Part shown: positions 37,504-53,200 of the stretch, piece after piece
Position numbering within the stretch: position 1 is the first letter of the stretch
Layout: the number at the start of each line of letters is the position of its first letter
From: Glandiceps talaboti
Lineage: Eukaryota > Hemichordata > Enteropneusta > Spengelidae
Reading direction: 5' to 3'
DNA length: 64,000 nucleotides
Assembly (NCBI RefSeq): GCF_964340395.1
Contig: NC_135555.1
Span: 24,171,725 to 24,235,724, forward strand
Made by a program: the position numbers and the translations under genes
The notes under the pieces: model-generated
Databases searched by the model: none
What the model was told of the DNA's origin: nothing
The model's input: only the letters and a program-made list of their open reading frames with translations

Positions 37504-40500
37504 ATGGCTCAATGCGCCCAGAGCGCTCAGGAGTTTATACAGAATGCCTTCGGCCCAATGGTGGCCGTTCTGTGCAGCCACGACGCCGAGGTTCTCTGCC
37601 AGAAAAATAATCTTTCGTTCGTGGAAATGGTGCGACCGTTTTGTAAGATGACAACGGAAGGTAAAAATACAGTTCTTATATATTTAAGCGTTATTTCAAT
37701 AGACCGTATTTTCACATGATTAGTTAACGCCTACTGTTATGATGTGTCCGGAAGAATCCGGATACGGGAAGAATACAAGGGAACATTACTGCAGGAAGAA
37801 CACAAGAGAACTGATTGGCCAGTTGCGAACTCAGCCAGTTCGAGTACTTTAGTATGTTACGTATTTCACACCTTACACAATTTTACTTTGGTTGTTATCA
37901 CCCTCTATCTAGATAGAATCGGCCACGCCATACTCAAAAGATGCCGTGAAGCACAGACCCTACTCGAAAGTACATAGGTTCTATTCGTGAAGCTAGCATT
38001 ATTTTTTAGACAACCTGAGCGACACCTCCAAGTCCTTTTACGTTGCTGCCCGCTAGCTCTTCCTCTAAATTTGGATAAATACCTGTAACTATTGCTAGTA
38101 ATGAGAACATTTTGAAGTACTATGGTAAACCATTTTCTTGTGTACAAAATGTACTAGTACTACTGTACATTACATATTCCAGCATGTTCTAGGCCTACTG
38201 TTACATGCGATACTGTAGTGGTTTCGCTCCGTCGCTCTCGGATCTCGGTCCCCGTTAGAAAATAAAAAGTTAAACGAAAATTGTTGAGTCACACGAAATA
38301 AAATATAAAAAGGATACAGAAGTATTGTAAATAAAAACAAGGGTACAATTATTGTAGCTAGCCTACTGTGTACTGGGCATGTATCTGATAGTGACACTGG
38401 TAAATTTATCACACTAGCAGAATTTACAACTTGCCTTTAGGAAAGACTTGAACCATACGGCTTTGTTACATTTTATTGAAATAACATTTTATTCTGTACT
38501 GGCCAAGTACAGCCCAAGTTCTCCTGTATGTACATAACATTGTATGCTGGACAAGTTCATAACTCGCTGACTTCTTTTGACACCAGCTGCAGGAACTTCC
38601 ACACCCACTTATTAGCAGTTCATACCATTGTGTGTAATTTCATTTTATGTGACATGTAAAGCCTAATTCAGCACAGTAGAACTATGGATACACATATTAT
38701 CAATTGGTTGCCAGACAACTCGTCCCAAAACGAACTCGTCCCATCACCATTACGTCCCACGACTAACGCGTCCCAAAACGAACTCGTCCCACCGCCATCT
38801 CGTCCCACCACTAATAATATTGTGTTTAGCTACGCGTTCAGAACACAAACGTGAACTGACGCAACTTTGGCAGATTCTGTAGAGAAGGCAACGTGACTTT
38901 CATCTGTCGAAAGTTTTGCAATTACAAACAATTACTTTATAGTTATGTTTCCGAACTTTGATATGAAAAAATACGATGACAGAAATGTTGACGTACGATC
39001 TATGACGCCATTAGTCCTGTTCGCATACGGAGTTAGTCGTCCCTTTGATCCTCAAGTCAGCGTAGACCCGTGCACCGTCAGCAAACAGGGATATGACGCT
39101 ACATGCGTTATGCCTATTTGCAGTTAATTATGAACCACACAGGAATATTCTTTGAATGGGATGAGATGGTGGTGGGACGAGTTGGTTGTGGGATGAGTTA
39201 GCCCGGGGACAACTTTATTGGGACGAGTTAGTTTGGGACGACATGACCACGCACCTTATCAATGCACTTACTGGTTCATATCCACTACAAAAACAGCATG
39301 AAAAACAGATTTGTGTTATTCAAATACTTTGCTGTGTGTTGCTTCAATGATAGTGTTGATGTCTTAGATATCCACTGCCTTTGTATGTGGAAACAAATAA
39401 ATAATATCCTACCCTATCAACAAAATAAAGTTGATAAGAGTTGGGCATTGTGACATTGCAACGCAATAGTCCTATGCGGGTTGCATTCTACATTTGTATA
39501 CAGTAACTGGTTGTTTTGGCACCTGACTGTTTCAGCTCTAGACATTTCAGCCTCACCCCTAGACTTTTCGACACTACTACCCAAGACATTTCAGCACTAC
39601 ATGTACATCATGTATACCCAGGATGGTTAGGGTTAGGGGTTAGGGTGAGTGGTAGCATTAGTATGTGAAAGAAGGACCACAACATTTTAATTAGTAGTGA
39701 CAATTTGTCTTGGGTAGTGGTGCCAAAACATCTTGGGTAGTCATACCAAACATTCCAAAGTACATTGCAGTGCCGAAACGTCTAGGGCCGAAACAGTCAG
39801 GTGCCAAAACATCTAGCTCTTCAAGGAAGTTGAGTAACAGCATTATCAGTATTTTTTATTTATATGTATGTATACACATGTAAAACACAAAAGGAAAGCC
39901 AGGTCTAAATGAGACATCAATAATACATGTAACTCTGTATCCAGTGTTTGATCCATTTGACAGTGATCTCTACTGTCATACTGCTGGAGAGACAACACTT
40001 GAATCAAGTTGAATGAAACAGACTAAATTGTAAGCAAAGCCAATGCATGTAGACAGGTGTGTGCCATTTGGCCAGACAACAAAGTACTATAGATAGCTGT
40101 CAGCTAGGTTCAAATGTTAGTGATATTTCCTTTAATAAAACTTGTTGCTTGTCATGAAACCACTGTAACAATGATATTATTGAATATTTATGATTATTAA
40201 CAGTCATAAATATTCCCACATACTAAATGTAAAAGAACCTGTTCTCAAAACAATCATTCAATACTGAAGTGGATCAGACCTTATTACTTTTCAAAATCAC
40301 TTTCCTTTCACATTTGTTGTTCATATATTCACAGCTCACATCCGAGATCCAGCTGGCCAGGTTCATTCAATTCGCAACCTACGTGTTATGGTCAATGAAA
40401 TGAACATGCAACCACCATCGCAGACCATGGCACGTAAAATGTTGAACGAAGCAGTGTCAAATGCACAATTACCACAGATAGTTGAAGGAAACAGAACAAA

Positions 40501-43500
40501 TGTCCTAAGTGTTGGCAATCATGATCTACAGATTAGTCGTAAGTACATGTATATACTAGTATATCATTTGTATCACAGACACCCAACTCTGCTATCACTC
40601 ATCTAAATATATTTTGTCTTACATGAAAAACAAAAGATGGTGACATATTCTTGTAAATACAATCCATGCCAAATATCGATTTTTACCCAAATAATGACAT
40701 ATTTAAGATCTTCTGAACCGTTTCTTATTCCAAACCCATTTGAAAAGTTAATCCTCTTTCTCCATAGGGGTATTTGTTTGTACACAACTAAGTACAAGTT
40801 GGTTCTCTTTCTCCCTAGGGGGGTATTTATTTGTACACAACTAAGTACAAGTTGGTTCTCTTCATACTAGGGGGTACTTGTTCATACACAACTAGTACAA
40901 GTTGGTTCTCTTTCTCCCTAGGGGGTATTTGTTTGTACCCAACTAAGTACAAGTTGGTCCTGCTCCTCTTTCTCTGTAGGGGGTAATTATTTGTACAGAA
41001 CTAAGTACAAGTTGGGAGAAAGAGGATTTTAATTTAGTTTTGCTTGTGAAGATATATCTATGTTATTCACCAGTATTCGTGTGTACTGTGGTATATTGTA
41101 CTAGTTAAAATAGTTGACTTGATATGTGTTATGACAACTCTGAATGCATACAGACATAGGCCTCTTATTTTTCTTGGTTGAATGAAGAAAATATTATGGA
41201 ATAATATGTTAATGTTAAATTGCTATGCAAAGTACCAGACAACACATGGTTTATATATTTCTATGTGTTCAAATTTATGTAATAATAGCTAAATGATAAA
41301 AAAAGACTCAGCTATTTTTGAACTTCTTTAAATTTGAATAATAAATGCTAAGTACCAGCAATATTTCATATTTTGTATGTTTGTTTTAAGTTATATTTAA
41401 TAGATTATTTATTTTTCACTTTGCATAATTTTCTCATGTTTTTGGAAATGGAGATGAGATAAATTGTATGATTTGCATATAATTTGCGTGTATGTACTGA
41501 GTGTTCAGCCCTGTGTTATTGTGAAAATTATGTCACATAAGAATTAATTTAGTCCACAAAGTGTCCTACAGTACTATTTGTTTGAAAAGCTGGTATGTTT
41601 TCTACTAAAGAGAAGTATGGAAACACTGATTGATTGAATACAATGTACTTAGTAATCAAATTATTATGTGACTCAGATAACCTTTATAGATAATGTCCTC
41701 ATTTCCAGTTTCTTTTTTTCCTAGATCTTTATCTTTTTATAGGTAGTATGTATTTGTTTAACTCACTATGCATATAGTCTATAACAGATTGTCTTAACTG
41801 TCTGTGTTTATATTGTTTTCAGCATCAACTCCTTGGTTTGAAGCCTACAGGGATTGTCTTCTACATATGGCACAAGTTCCAGGAGAACACGAGTTTCTCA
41901 AACATTTTGTTGCGTGTATCCTTTTGTATGGATCAACTTAATAGTTCACATAGATGTAGGTGTAAATTGTTCACATATGATATGTAAGGACAATAGGTAC
42001 TCATCAAGTTAACATAACTAGTATCTATTATCTCTACACCAATAAGTTAACTATTGCAATAAAAGGTATAGCATTATATATATCTTATTCTTTCACAATG
42101 ACTTATGTAGTGACTGTAATGGAAATAATTGCAGTCACTTATGTAGTGACTGTAATGGAAATAACTGCAGTCCCTTATGTAGCGACTGTAATGGAAATAA
42201 CTGCAGTCACTTATGTAGCGACTGTAATGGAAATAACTGCAGTCACTTATGTAGCGACTGTAATGGAAATAACTGCAGTCACTTATGTAGTGACTGTAAT
42301 GGAAATAACTGCAGTCACTTATGTAGTGACTGTAATGGAAATAACTGCAGTCACTTATGTAGTGACTGTAATGGAAATAACTGCAGTCACTTATGTAGTG
42401 ACTGTAATGGAAATAACTGCAGTCACTTATGTAGTGACTGTAATGGAAATAACTGCAGTCACTTATGTAGTGACTGTAATGGAAATAACTGCAGTCACTT
42501 ATGTAGTGACTGTAATGGAAATAACTGCAGTCACTTATGTAGTGACTGTAATGGAAATAACTGCAGTCACTTATGTAGTGACTGTAATGGAAATAACTGC
42601 AGTCACTTATGTAGTGACTGTAATGGAAATAACTGCAGTCACTTATGTAGTGACTGTAATGGAAATAACTGCAGTCACTTATGTAGTGACTGTAATGGAA
42701 ATAACTGCAGTCACTTATGTAGCGACTTTAATGGAAATAACTGCAGTCACTTTTGTAGTGACTGTAATGGAAATAACTGCAGTCACTTATGTAGCGACTG
42801 TAACAGAAATAACTGCAGTGACTTACGTAACACAAAGATTTAAATTGATACATTGAATTCTATCACATAGTGAACGTATTTCACCAACTTAAAAAAACCT
42901 GATGTATTGAAAGAAAATTTGTTCATGATTTCCCTGTCATTTATTTGATTAACCTAAATATTGTTGGTACTAGGAAATGTTGTTTTCTTTAACTGCTAAA
43001 ATCAAACAGGTATGTTAGTTGTGTCTTCTTCACATACAGATCCCATGGATCAGTTTATCAAGTTAAGTCAACAACAGAATCAACACCAGTTTAACTCTAA
43101 GACATCACAACCAAGATGGTTTAATAATAATATATTTAAATATTATGTATTGGTACATGATCAAGTAGAAGGAGATGAGGACAAGTAAGTATACATTGTG
43201 ATAACACTAGTCTACCATTCTCAATACTTCTTGTTTATCAGAAGAAAAAAATCCAGATACCCCCTTTCATGGTGGCTCAGTGTTGAACAGCTGTAAAAAG
43301 GAGCATTGCATAAAGTTGTAGATCAAGTTTGAGGTCAGAACTTTGACATATTATCATGAAAAGTTTGCTGATGACACTTTCCATTACAATGCATCAACAT
43401 TCTGGTGTACTGTAATGGAACCAAGGAGATAGAAAGTTTGCAATGCAGGACACACATAAAATAGTATGTGGTCTTCATAAAACACTAAAGAACATGATAA

Positions 43501-43840
43501 CCAAGGGACATGTAGTCTTAACTAATTTCTTTTGAATCAATGTTTGGAACGTATGAAAGGGAAACTTCCAAGTCACACCAAAAAGACATTCTGACTTTCT
43601 CTTCCACTCACTGACAAAAGTGTAGAAATAAGCAAGACCTTTAAGAGAATGTGTGAAGTATTTGAGTAAGGCTGCTTTTACATGATGCCATTTTCAAAAG
43701 CATGCAACTAGTTTGTTGCAATTGCACCTATCATCTACACAGAGATCACAAAAATGCACACGAAAATGGAACAATTTGAAAATGCCACTGAAAGTGAATC
43801 ATTTTGAAACACATGCACACGCATACATACACACACACAT

Positions 43841-43926
<86 letters not shown>

Positions 43927-44219
43927 ACACACATACATACATACACACACACCAGTCTAACAACATAGGAAGAGAACAGACTTGAACAAAACTAGAAATA
44001 ACAAAATGTCCATGGCTAATTGTATTTCAGAGCTGAAGGCCTGTACCAAAGTATGAAGTCTTCATTTGGAAGCCATGCCTGTCATTTACTTCGAATAAAT
44101 TCCAGACCTGTGCATGCTGCAGAGGCGACACCATTTACCAATGAGCAGGGTAGTCTACCAGATCCCTGGAGCCAGTTTATTAGTAAAACTATTGATGAGA
44201 AGGTAAGGTAATCAAAGCT

Positions 44220-44254
<35 letters not shown>

Positions 44255-47200
44255 GTGTTGTTAGACTGGTGTGTGTGTGTGTATTCCGTGGTAGGAACAC
44301 TGTAGATGATTACCTGTAAAACAGGATTAATGTACTGAGTGTATAAAAACCTTGGTAGGAACACTGTAGATGATTACTACCTTACTAATGTTATTGTATA
44401 CATTGTTGTCATTACATACAGGATCAAGGTGATACTGAGGCAATGCCATCTAATATACCTGAAGGGAGCCCTCAAACTGAAAGTGAAATATTCCCAAATA
44501 AAGTGAGTGAAGCTGGTCCAGAGCATAATATGATATCAGTGGAGTCACAACCAATACTAACAAGGGTGGAAAGTGAACCTGTTTTAAACAGACCAGATAG
44601 AGACAATACAAGTCTAACTCGGGTTGAGAGTGCTATAGAAATGGTGCCAACCGAAGGTATTATTTTGTTATTGTTTCTGTGTTTCTTTTGTTATGCATTA
44701 CTGAGGTTTTAATAGGGAACTTGCAATCCAGACTGAACATGCTCAGATGCAAAGGACTATGGGATTGTCTGTAGTTATCATAATACCTAATCTGGAGCTA
44801 TCGGCAGAATTAACCTGCTACAATGGTCAGGGTAACCATGACTAGTTTATTTGTGGTTACAAACAATGTAACACTTGCAATACTGATTGATTCATATTGA
44901 TCATCATATTTCCCATGATGCAACATTCAGGATATTCAAGAGGGCAGGTTTGCCTAGTTCTCTATTGAACATTGAAGAATGGAGATATTGATACATTTAT
45001 TGAACTTGTTCTGATATTTTGACATAGATTTGGCCACACCATTGCTGAGGCAGTGACAAATTCAAGTAATAATTTGCTCTGATAACGATTGAATATTGCC
45101 ATGCATATTGATAGCGTTGATCAAAGCATATTTGTATAAGTAAAACTTGTCTGTCACCTAGACTACAATAGCTTGTACAGTCAATCCATTTGTTACAACA
45201 GAGTTGTTGTGACATTATCAATGTGAAATATGAGTGAATATTCATGACACTTGTTAAAATTATGATGGACAAGTTACCATGAATAACAAATTATATTGAC
45301 TGTGTCTTGGCAATATTACTGATATGAGAGCCTGTCCTTGTGTGTGAGTAAACTAGTATAACAGCAATTTGAAATTTGTTATGAATCAGATTTGTTAGTA
45401 ACTACACACACAATAGGGACACCACTTTGATCTAACTGTACTAAATTTTGTATAAAAGCACAGAACTGCTTAAGTAATGTGTCAATATGTTGTACAAATT
45501 GATCATTCACACTTCGTTTAACCCTTTCCCCACCAGTATCCAGTATACTGGGGATGTGCTAAGGCACTCATCAAAACCCGATATATCAGTACGCCAAAGG
45601 TCATTCACCAACCTCACCATAAAACTGTTTAATGGCAGCCATTTGCTTCAAAATTTGCTACCATAACTAGTTCCACACATGCATATTAACTTGTTTATCT
45701 TACTTAGTCTGCCATTTTGAATAATATGTGACAGTGAACGATATTTGAATGAGTGATTGTAATTTTTATGTGAAATTTTCAACGTGGCCATATTTGTCAG
45801 AAAAATTCACTTTTAAGTTAAGTTTAAGGTCAAATGAACCAAAGTGTTCAAAATGTACATTGTATACCTCTGACAGAATAATGAGTAAGTTGATATATTG
45901 GGGAATATGTATTGTCTTTGTTTGTATGCAGCAAATCGATACAGGTCTATTCAAAGGAGTGTGCCTTGTATCACACTGAGTAGCAATACATGTAGGCCTT
46001 GCAGTAATAAGGGTCTATTCAAAGGAGTGTGCCTTGTATCACACTGAGTAGCAATACATGTAGGCCTTGCAGTAATAAGGGTCTATTCAAAGGGGTGGGC
46101 CTTGTATCACACTGAGTAGCAATACATGTAGGCCTTGCAGTAATAAGGGTCTATTCAAAGGAGTGTGCCTTGTATCACACTGAGTAGCAATACATGTAGG
46201 CCTTGCAGTAATAAGGGTCTATTCAAAGGAGTGTGCCTTGTATCACACTGAGTAGCAATACATGTAGGCCTTGTAGTAATAAGGGTCTATTCAAAGGAGT
46301 GGGCCTTGTATCACACTGAGTAGCAATACATGTAGGCCTTGTAGTAATAAGGGTCTATTCAAAGGAGTGGGCCTTGTATCACACTGAGTAGCAATACATG
46401 TAGGCCTTGTAGTAATAAGGGTCTATTCAAAGGAGTGGGCCTTGTATCACACTGAGTAGCAATACATGTAGGCCTTGTAGTAATAAGGGTCTATTCAAAG
46501 GAGTGTGCCTTGTATCACACTGAGTCGGAATACACTGCCTTGCAGTATCAACCCTTAAATTAACATACATTTTGAATGTTGTATATTTACAGCGGATGTA
46601 ATTGATACCCAGATGCAAGCAGGAATGCCACAACATGTAGAAAACAAAGAAGTGTTACCACCCCAAATAACACAACCAACAACAACAGCAACACAGGTTT
46701 TCACTCATCCACTTTCACCGGAGAATGAGGAAAGGACAAGAGTGGATTCATTTGACGAATTGACACCGCCACCAACATCGTCGTCATCATCATCATCATC
46801 ATCATCATCAACTTCATCATCGACAGTTGCACAGAACACAAACATTATGAACAAATTGAACCAACGCCCGGTTGTCAGTAAATCGTCTGATGCACATGGT
46901 GTGTGTTTGACGCCGAGTGACAGGGATAGACTTAGAATATTCATCCATGAATTCACAGTGAGAGGCCTGCTGGGATACGTAGAAAGACAAATTAGAATAT
47001 TAAGTGAACAGGTAGGTCAAAGGTTAACTTATACCACTGGAAGAATGTAAATAAACTATACATGGCATAGATTGTAATGTATGCTAGTATTTGTAGTTTG
47101 AACTTTAAGACACATTTTGAAGTGTCTTCCCTTTCTACTTGTTACCAATTAGCTTCTACTTGGAAGTCTAATACCATTCCTAGACCTAACCCAACTTTAA

Positions 47201-50200
47201 CCCAAACTCCATAGCTTGAATTTAAATGGGTATGTGTTGGAGTTAGTTCACAGTTCCTATGGGGGGGGGGGGGACTGACAGAGATTAGCATAATACATAA
47301 ATTAGGAAAGTTTATTAGCCCCCAGCAGGCACAACCTGGATGGGGCTATAGGAATGACCATGTCCATCCATGTGTGCTTTTATCTGTGTATCCATGCATC
47401 TGTCTGTGTGCAGCCATTTCTCATACACACACTATTCAAGTTCAATCAAACCTGGCACAAATGTCAATCACTGTAGAGTGTGTCTCTTAATTTTGTAATT
47501 TTTACCTTTATGACAACATGGCAGCCATGTTTGTCCTAAAATATACATTTTGCTGCTTACCTTCAAACATACAGCCGGCCTCCGTAATGTGTGCAATCTG
47601 TGTATGACTTACAATGTCTGTTTTTACAGCTAGCCTCCAGGAAAGGAATTCCTAGGTCATTCTTCTCAGCCACCAAGAAATGGTTTGGAGGAAATAAACC
47701 TGGCAGTCAGTCATCACATGTTGTGTCTGCAGCAGGTATCAAGTAAGTCTCTCATTAGTCATTATTGATTAGTAATAAGTGATTATTGATTATTTAGATA
47801 TTATTCCCCAATATTTTGCTTTGTTCAGCCAATGAAAATACAAGTAACCTATTAAGGGACTATGTCATATGAGTTGCTAGATGAGTAGTGACAACCCTGG
47901 CAATTTGGAATGTTTTGACCCATATTTTGATCACAGCAGAACCAGTGATGTAGACACATGTTGTCGTGACATGGATGCACATTGTCATGATGTAGAACGA
48001 CCAGAGTATATCTATTCCATATTTTTTGTTCAACTTGGGTCGTGCATGGTATAATAATTTTGTAGTATTATGAGTAACCTAGTTCATGTCCATTGTATTG
48101 GAGATGAATTTAATGTCACATTGGATATTGCAAATAACAAGGTATATGATTCAATGTATACTTATAACATTCTCATTGATGCAATGATATATGCAGAGAG
48201 TAGAGTTTCAGTCGAAAGAGTTTCAAAAATTATTGAATTGGAATAAAGGACATGTTTGAGGGCCTACTTCTAGCTAAGGAAATCAAGTAGTGATGAACAA
48301 AACTTAAGTGGTCGTTTATGTTATTCTTTCCCAGGGTGATATTGTAGTTGTAAACTCAGTCCACTACTATTTTTCAATTGTGGGAAAAGTAGAGAGGCAT
48401 TAGGTACAAGGTAAAGATTGTGAAATATAGATTGTATGGATGTAGATGTTGCATCATTTTAATTCTCAAAGAAATAGATTTTGTTTAACTCTGCTGTGTT
48501 GGTGTTATGGCAGCAATCCACCAATAGCACTAATGGTCTATGTTTACACAGGTATTCCCCAGAATCTCCAGAGCTTCAAATGAGAAGACTAGCAGATTTG
48601 GCTTTCCTTGTCCAGAATTATGAATTGGCTTATCAGTCTTACCACTCAGCTAAAAGAGATTACAACAATGATAATGCATGGATGTACTATGCTGGTGCAT
48701 TGGTAAGTACAGTATTGGTGTTTATAGATGTCAAAGGTCATATTAGCTGGACATGTAGCAATTCTAGGTATTAGTTTAAAGATTTGGATATGAACATTAT
48801 TTAGTTGTATTGCTGTCAATTGTTCAAAATACCACTTATATAATATTATTGCCATTAAATGTAACAATCAGGTATGTTGTAATTTTCTTTAAAAAAGAAG
48901 ATTTTACAGATTCTGAGAGTATTTGTAGCCAAGAGTTATGTCTTGGTTTGACTTACACCTAACACCAGTTTTTTGTCTTCAGGAAATGGCTGCCATGTCC
49001 TTATTTATGCATGGTAATCCACAGAGACCATTCCCTACACACTATATGGAAAATGCAATCTCTACCTATCTGACAACATGCAAGTAAGTATGGTTATTAG
49101 CTCTCAATTAACACAGCATGGAGATAGGAATGGCCCGAGTGTATGCATGTGCATGTGTGTTTGTATGTACTCATGTATGTACATGAATGCATGCATGCAT
49201 GCTAATCAGCCATATCTCAAACACTCAATAGTCAATTCAACCTAACCAACAAAATGGTGGAAGTACTTGTACTAAAAATACACATTTTGCCACTTATCTC
49301 CTAAAGTATGACATATACAGACACCTTGTAAATGTCTGTTCCTATATTATCACTAATGAGCTTTAGACATTGTACTTTGACCTGTATTTTCATGGTCAAA
49401 TAGTCAGAATTTGTCTTTCCACGATAAGTTGAATACACAGAGAGTCCATTCAAGTCTCTACACCCACATTGTCAGAAGTATACATTGCAACCTCTATCCT
49501 ACCAGGTCCCCAATTATACAGCTGGGTTGACTGAGGCTTGATCAATGGTTCAAATCCTGGCCAAGGACTTTAGCCATTCAGAAACAAACGACAGCAACAG
49601 GGCTCGAACCTGCAACTTGCAGATTCAAAGCCGACCACTCTAACCATTCATCCATCATGACTCCATGAAACCACCCATAGTAACAGTAAAATGATGGACA
49701 GGTGTATATTGCATAGATAACAACAGTGCTGAATTGGCTTGTGGATAATTTTTTTTTTAAAACCCCACATACGCTATACAGTTGTGCTACAGTACCATTG
49801 GTGCTATTTTCTTGACATGTATTTGATCTGTCATTTAATACATAAGATGGTATTGCCCAATGTACTTGTCATTACAGAAACCCCCAGTTTGCCACCAGGG
49901 CTACATTACTGAGTACAGAGGCACTGAAAGCCAGGAATATGTATGCTGATGCAGCAATGCAGTTTATAAGAATGACAAGTGAGGTAAGAATACACAGAGT
50001 CTGTAGTATCATTCCTGAAGAAACGTTTCCATTTAATGGTCATCAACAACACTTGTAGCTTAATTCAGCTACTCAAAAGATATTCATTACCTTGGTGATA
50101 CAAATAAATACCAAAGGATAGAACACACAAACAGTTCAACATAATAAAGAATGCTGTGTGTTGAGCTGTCCTGGTCAGCAATCCTAATCAGCTGACCTCT

Positions 50201-53200
50201 AGGTGGTGGTATGATCAACCAATAGATGTCACCGTTAGGTCATTTGATGGTTTTCTCTCTTTTGACCCCCTCCCTCAAAACCCCCTACCCATCTCCCTAA
50301 ACGATTGTTCACAAGTGTAACATCAAATGATCATGATGAAAACTATAGCGGTCACACCTCTAAAATCAATGTAATGTAAAAACATGATTATAAACACATT
50401 AAATACTACCAGAAACCCAGCACCAGATCTCACATTAGAAGTAAATTTGTATCAACTTATCAACATCTCAGTTGTAAATACAATAGCTGTTATTATTGAA
50501 GGAGTGAAAGTTTTCTGTCAAAATTTGGTTAGAAGTGTGACAATGAAGTTCAGCAATAACATTGACGCCAGACACCCCCCCCCCACCCCCCACCCCACCC
50601 CATACAGAACAAAGTTCGCTTCTTGAGCTTCTTTGACATTGTGTGATTGTCCCTTACAGGATTCTGACTTTCTTTTAACATTACATATCTTACAGGATTC
50701 TGATCTCAGAAGTGCAATATTACTAGAACAAGCAGCTCATTGTTTTATCAATATGAAAGTACCCATGGTTCGAAAGTATGCCTTCCATATGATACTGTCT
50801 GGACATAGATACAGCAAGGCTGGACAGGTCAGTTTTATCATTCCAGGGGAAAGTGATTCCAGTGGAGAAAATATTTGTAGTGATTCTAAATAGTTTGAGT
50901 CTAAGGAATAGTTGTAGTTTTTTAGCACATCTGAACAGAGGTTCTGTAGTACTGTCGGCATGATGATCACTGCATTGTGTACATTGGTGATATCAGACAC
51001 TCTGTGATTACTGAGTTCCAATGAACACTGTAATGTGTACATTTCATGATATCAGACACTCTGTGATTACTGAGTTCCAATGAACACTGTATTGTGTACA
51101 TTTCATGATATCAGACACACTGTGATTACTGAGTTGTAATAAACACTGTATTGTGTACATTTCATGATATCAGACACACTGTGATTACTGGGTTCCAATA
51201 AACACTGTAATGTGTACATTTCATGATATCAGACACACTGTGATTACCGAGTTCCAATGAACACTGTAATGTGTACATTTCATGATATCAGACACACTGT
51301 GATTACTGGGTTCCAATAAACACTGTAATGTGTACATTTCATGATATCAGACACACTGTGATTACCGAGTTCCAATGAACACTGTAATGTGTACATTTCA
51401 TGATATCAGACACTCTGTGATTACCGAGTTCCAATAAACACTGTAATGTGTACATTTCATGATATCAGACACACTGTGATTACCGAGTTCCAATAAACAC
51501 TGTAATGTGTACATTTCATGATATCAGACACACTGTGATTACCGAGTTCCAATAAACACTGTAATGTGTACATTTCATGATATCAGACACACTGTGATTA
51601 CCGAGTTCCAATGAACACTGTAATGTGTACATTTCATGATATCAGACACACTGTGATTACTGAGTTCCAATGAACACTGTAATGTGTACATTTCATGATA
51701 TCAGACACACTGTGATTACCGAGTTCCAATGAACACTGTAATGTGTACATTTCATGATATCAGACACTCTGTGATTACCGAGTTCCAATAAACACTGTAA
51801 TGTGTACATTTCATGATATCAGACACACTGTGATTACTGAGTTCCAATGAACACTGTAATGTGTACATTTCATGATATCAGACACTCTGTGATTACCGAG
51901 TTCCAATGAACACTGTAATGTGTACATTTCATGATATCAGACACTCTGTGATTACCGAGTTCCAATGAACACTGTAATGTGTACATTTCATGATATCAGA
52001 CACACTCTGATTACTGAGTTCCAATGAACACTGTAATGTGTACATTTCATGATATCAGACACACTGTAATTACTGAGTTCCAATGAACACTGTAATGTGT
52101 ACATTTCATGATATCAGACACACTGTGATTACCGAGTTCCAATGAACACTGTAATGTGTACATTTCATGATATCAGACACACTGTAATTACTGAGTTCCA
52201 ATGAACACTGTAATGTGTACATTTCATGATATCAGACACACTGTGATTACCAAGTTCCAATGAACACTGTAATGTGTACATTTCATGATATCAGACACAC
52301 TGTGATTACCGTGTTCCAATGAACACTGTAATGTGTACATTTCATGATATCAGACACACTGTAATTACTGAGTTCCAATGAACACTGTAATGTGTACATT
52401 TCATGATATCAGACACACTGTAATTACTGAGTTCCAATGAACACTGTAATGTGTACATTTCATGATATCAGACACACTGTGATTACCGTGTTCCAATGAA
52501 CACTGTAATGTGTACATTTCATGATATCAGACACACTGTAATTACTGAGTTCCAATGAACACTGTAATGTGTAAAAGAGAAAAAGAAATCTTAGTTTTAA
52601 CATTATTTAAAAAATGATAGAAATGTTCTGAGCTAGGAAAGTGTATCGGTGTAAAATCTTTAGACCCAAACTAATGTTTTGCCAGTCCTGTGCCACTGGG
52701 GTAGCATTTTTTTTGAGCCCTGACTTTTTAAGAATAGCAATTTGAAACACAATATTGAAACAGTGCATTTAATATCATGATAAAATTAATCGACTTGGTT
52801 TATTTGTTCACCTGTAGAGAAAGCATGCTTTAAGGTCATACAGCCAGGCATTGCAGGTGTACAAAGGCAAGGACTGGACACTGGCTGAGGTATGTTAATT
52901 AGGTCGTATGTAAATTGACGTGATTGGAAGCTGGCTGAGGTATGCTTAATAATTAGATTGCATATAAGGTGATATGATTGGATGCTGGCTGTGAATGTTG
53001 AAACAGGTTGTATATAAGGTGATATGATTGGATGCTGGCTGTGAATGTTAAACAGGTTGTATTTAAGGTGATATGATTGGATGCTGGCTGTGAATGTTAA
53101 ACAGGTTGTATATAAGGTGATATGATTGGATGCTGGCTGTGAATGTTAAACAGGTTGTATTTAAGGTGATATGATTGGATGCTGACTGTGAATGTTAAAC

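Noticed and set aside
38945-39127. 60-codon frame inside TIR element A as a transposase
   Set aside because: Too short and without any transposase motif; the element looks non-autonomous.
42098-42856. 252-codon open frame of 12-residue repeats (TYVVTVMEITAV)
   Set aside because: It is a 36-bp minisatellite inside TRAPPC8 intron 3. The frame is open only because the period is a multiple of three and the monomer lacks a stop.
49590-49660. A tRNA gene on the minus strand
   Set aside because: A and B boxes are present, but the stems do not pair properly and a long SINE body follows, shared with 54.8 kb.
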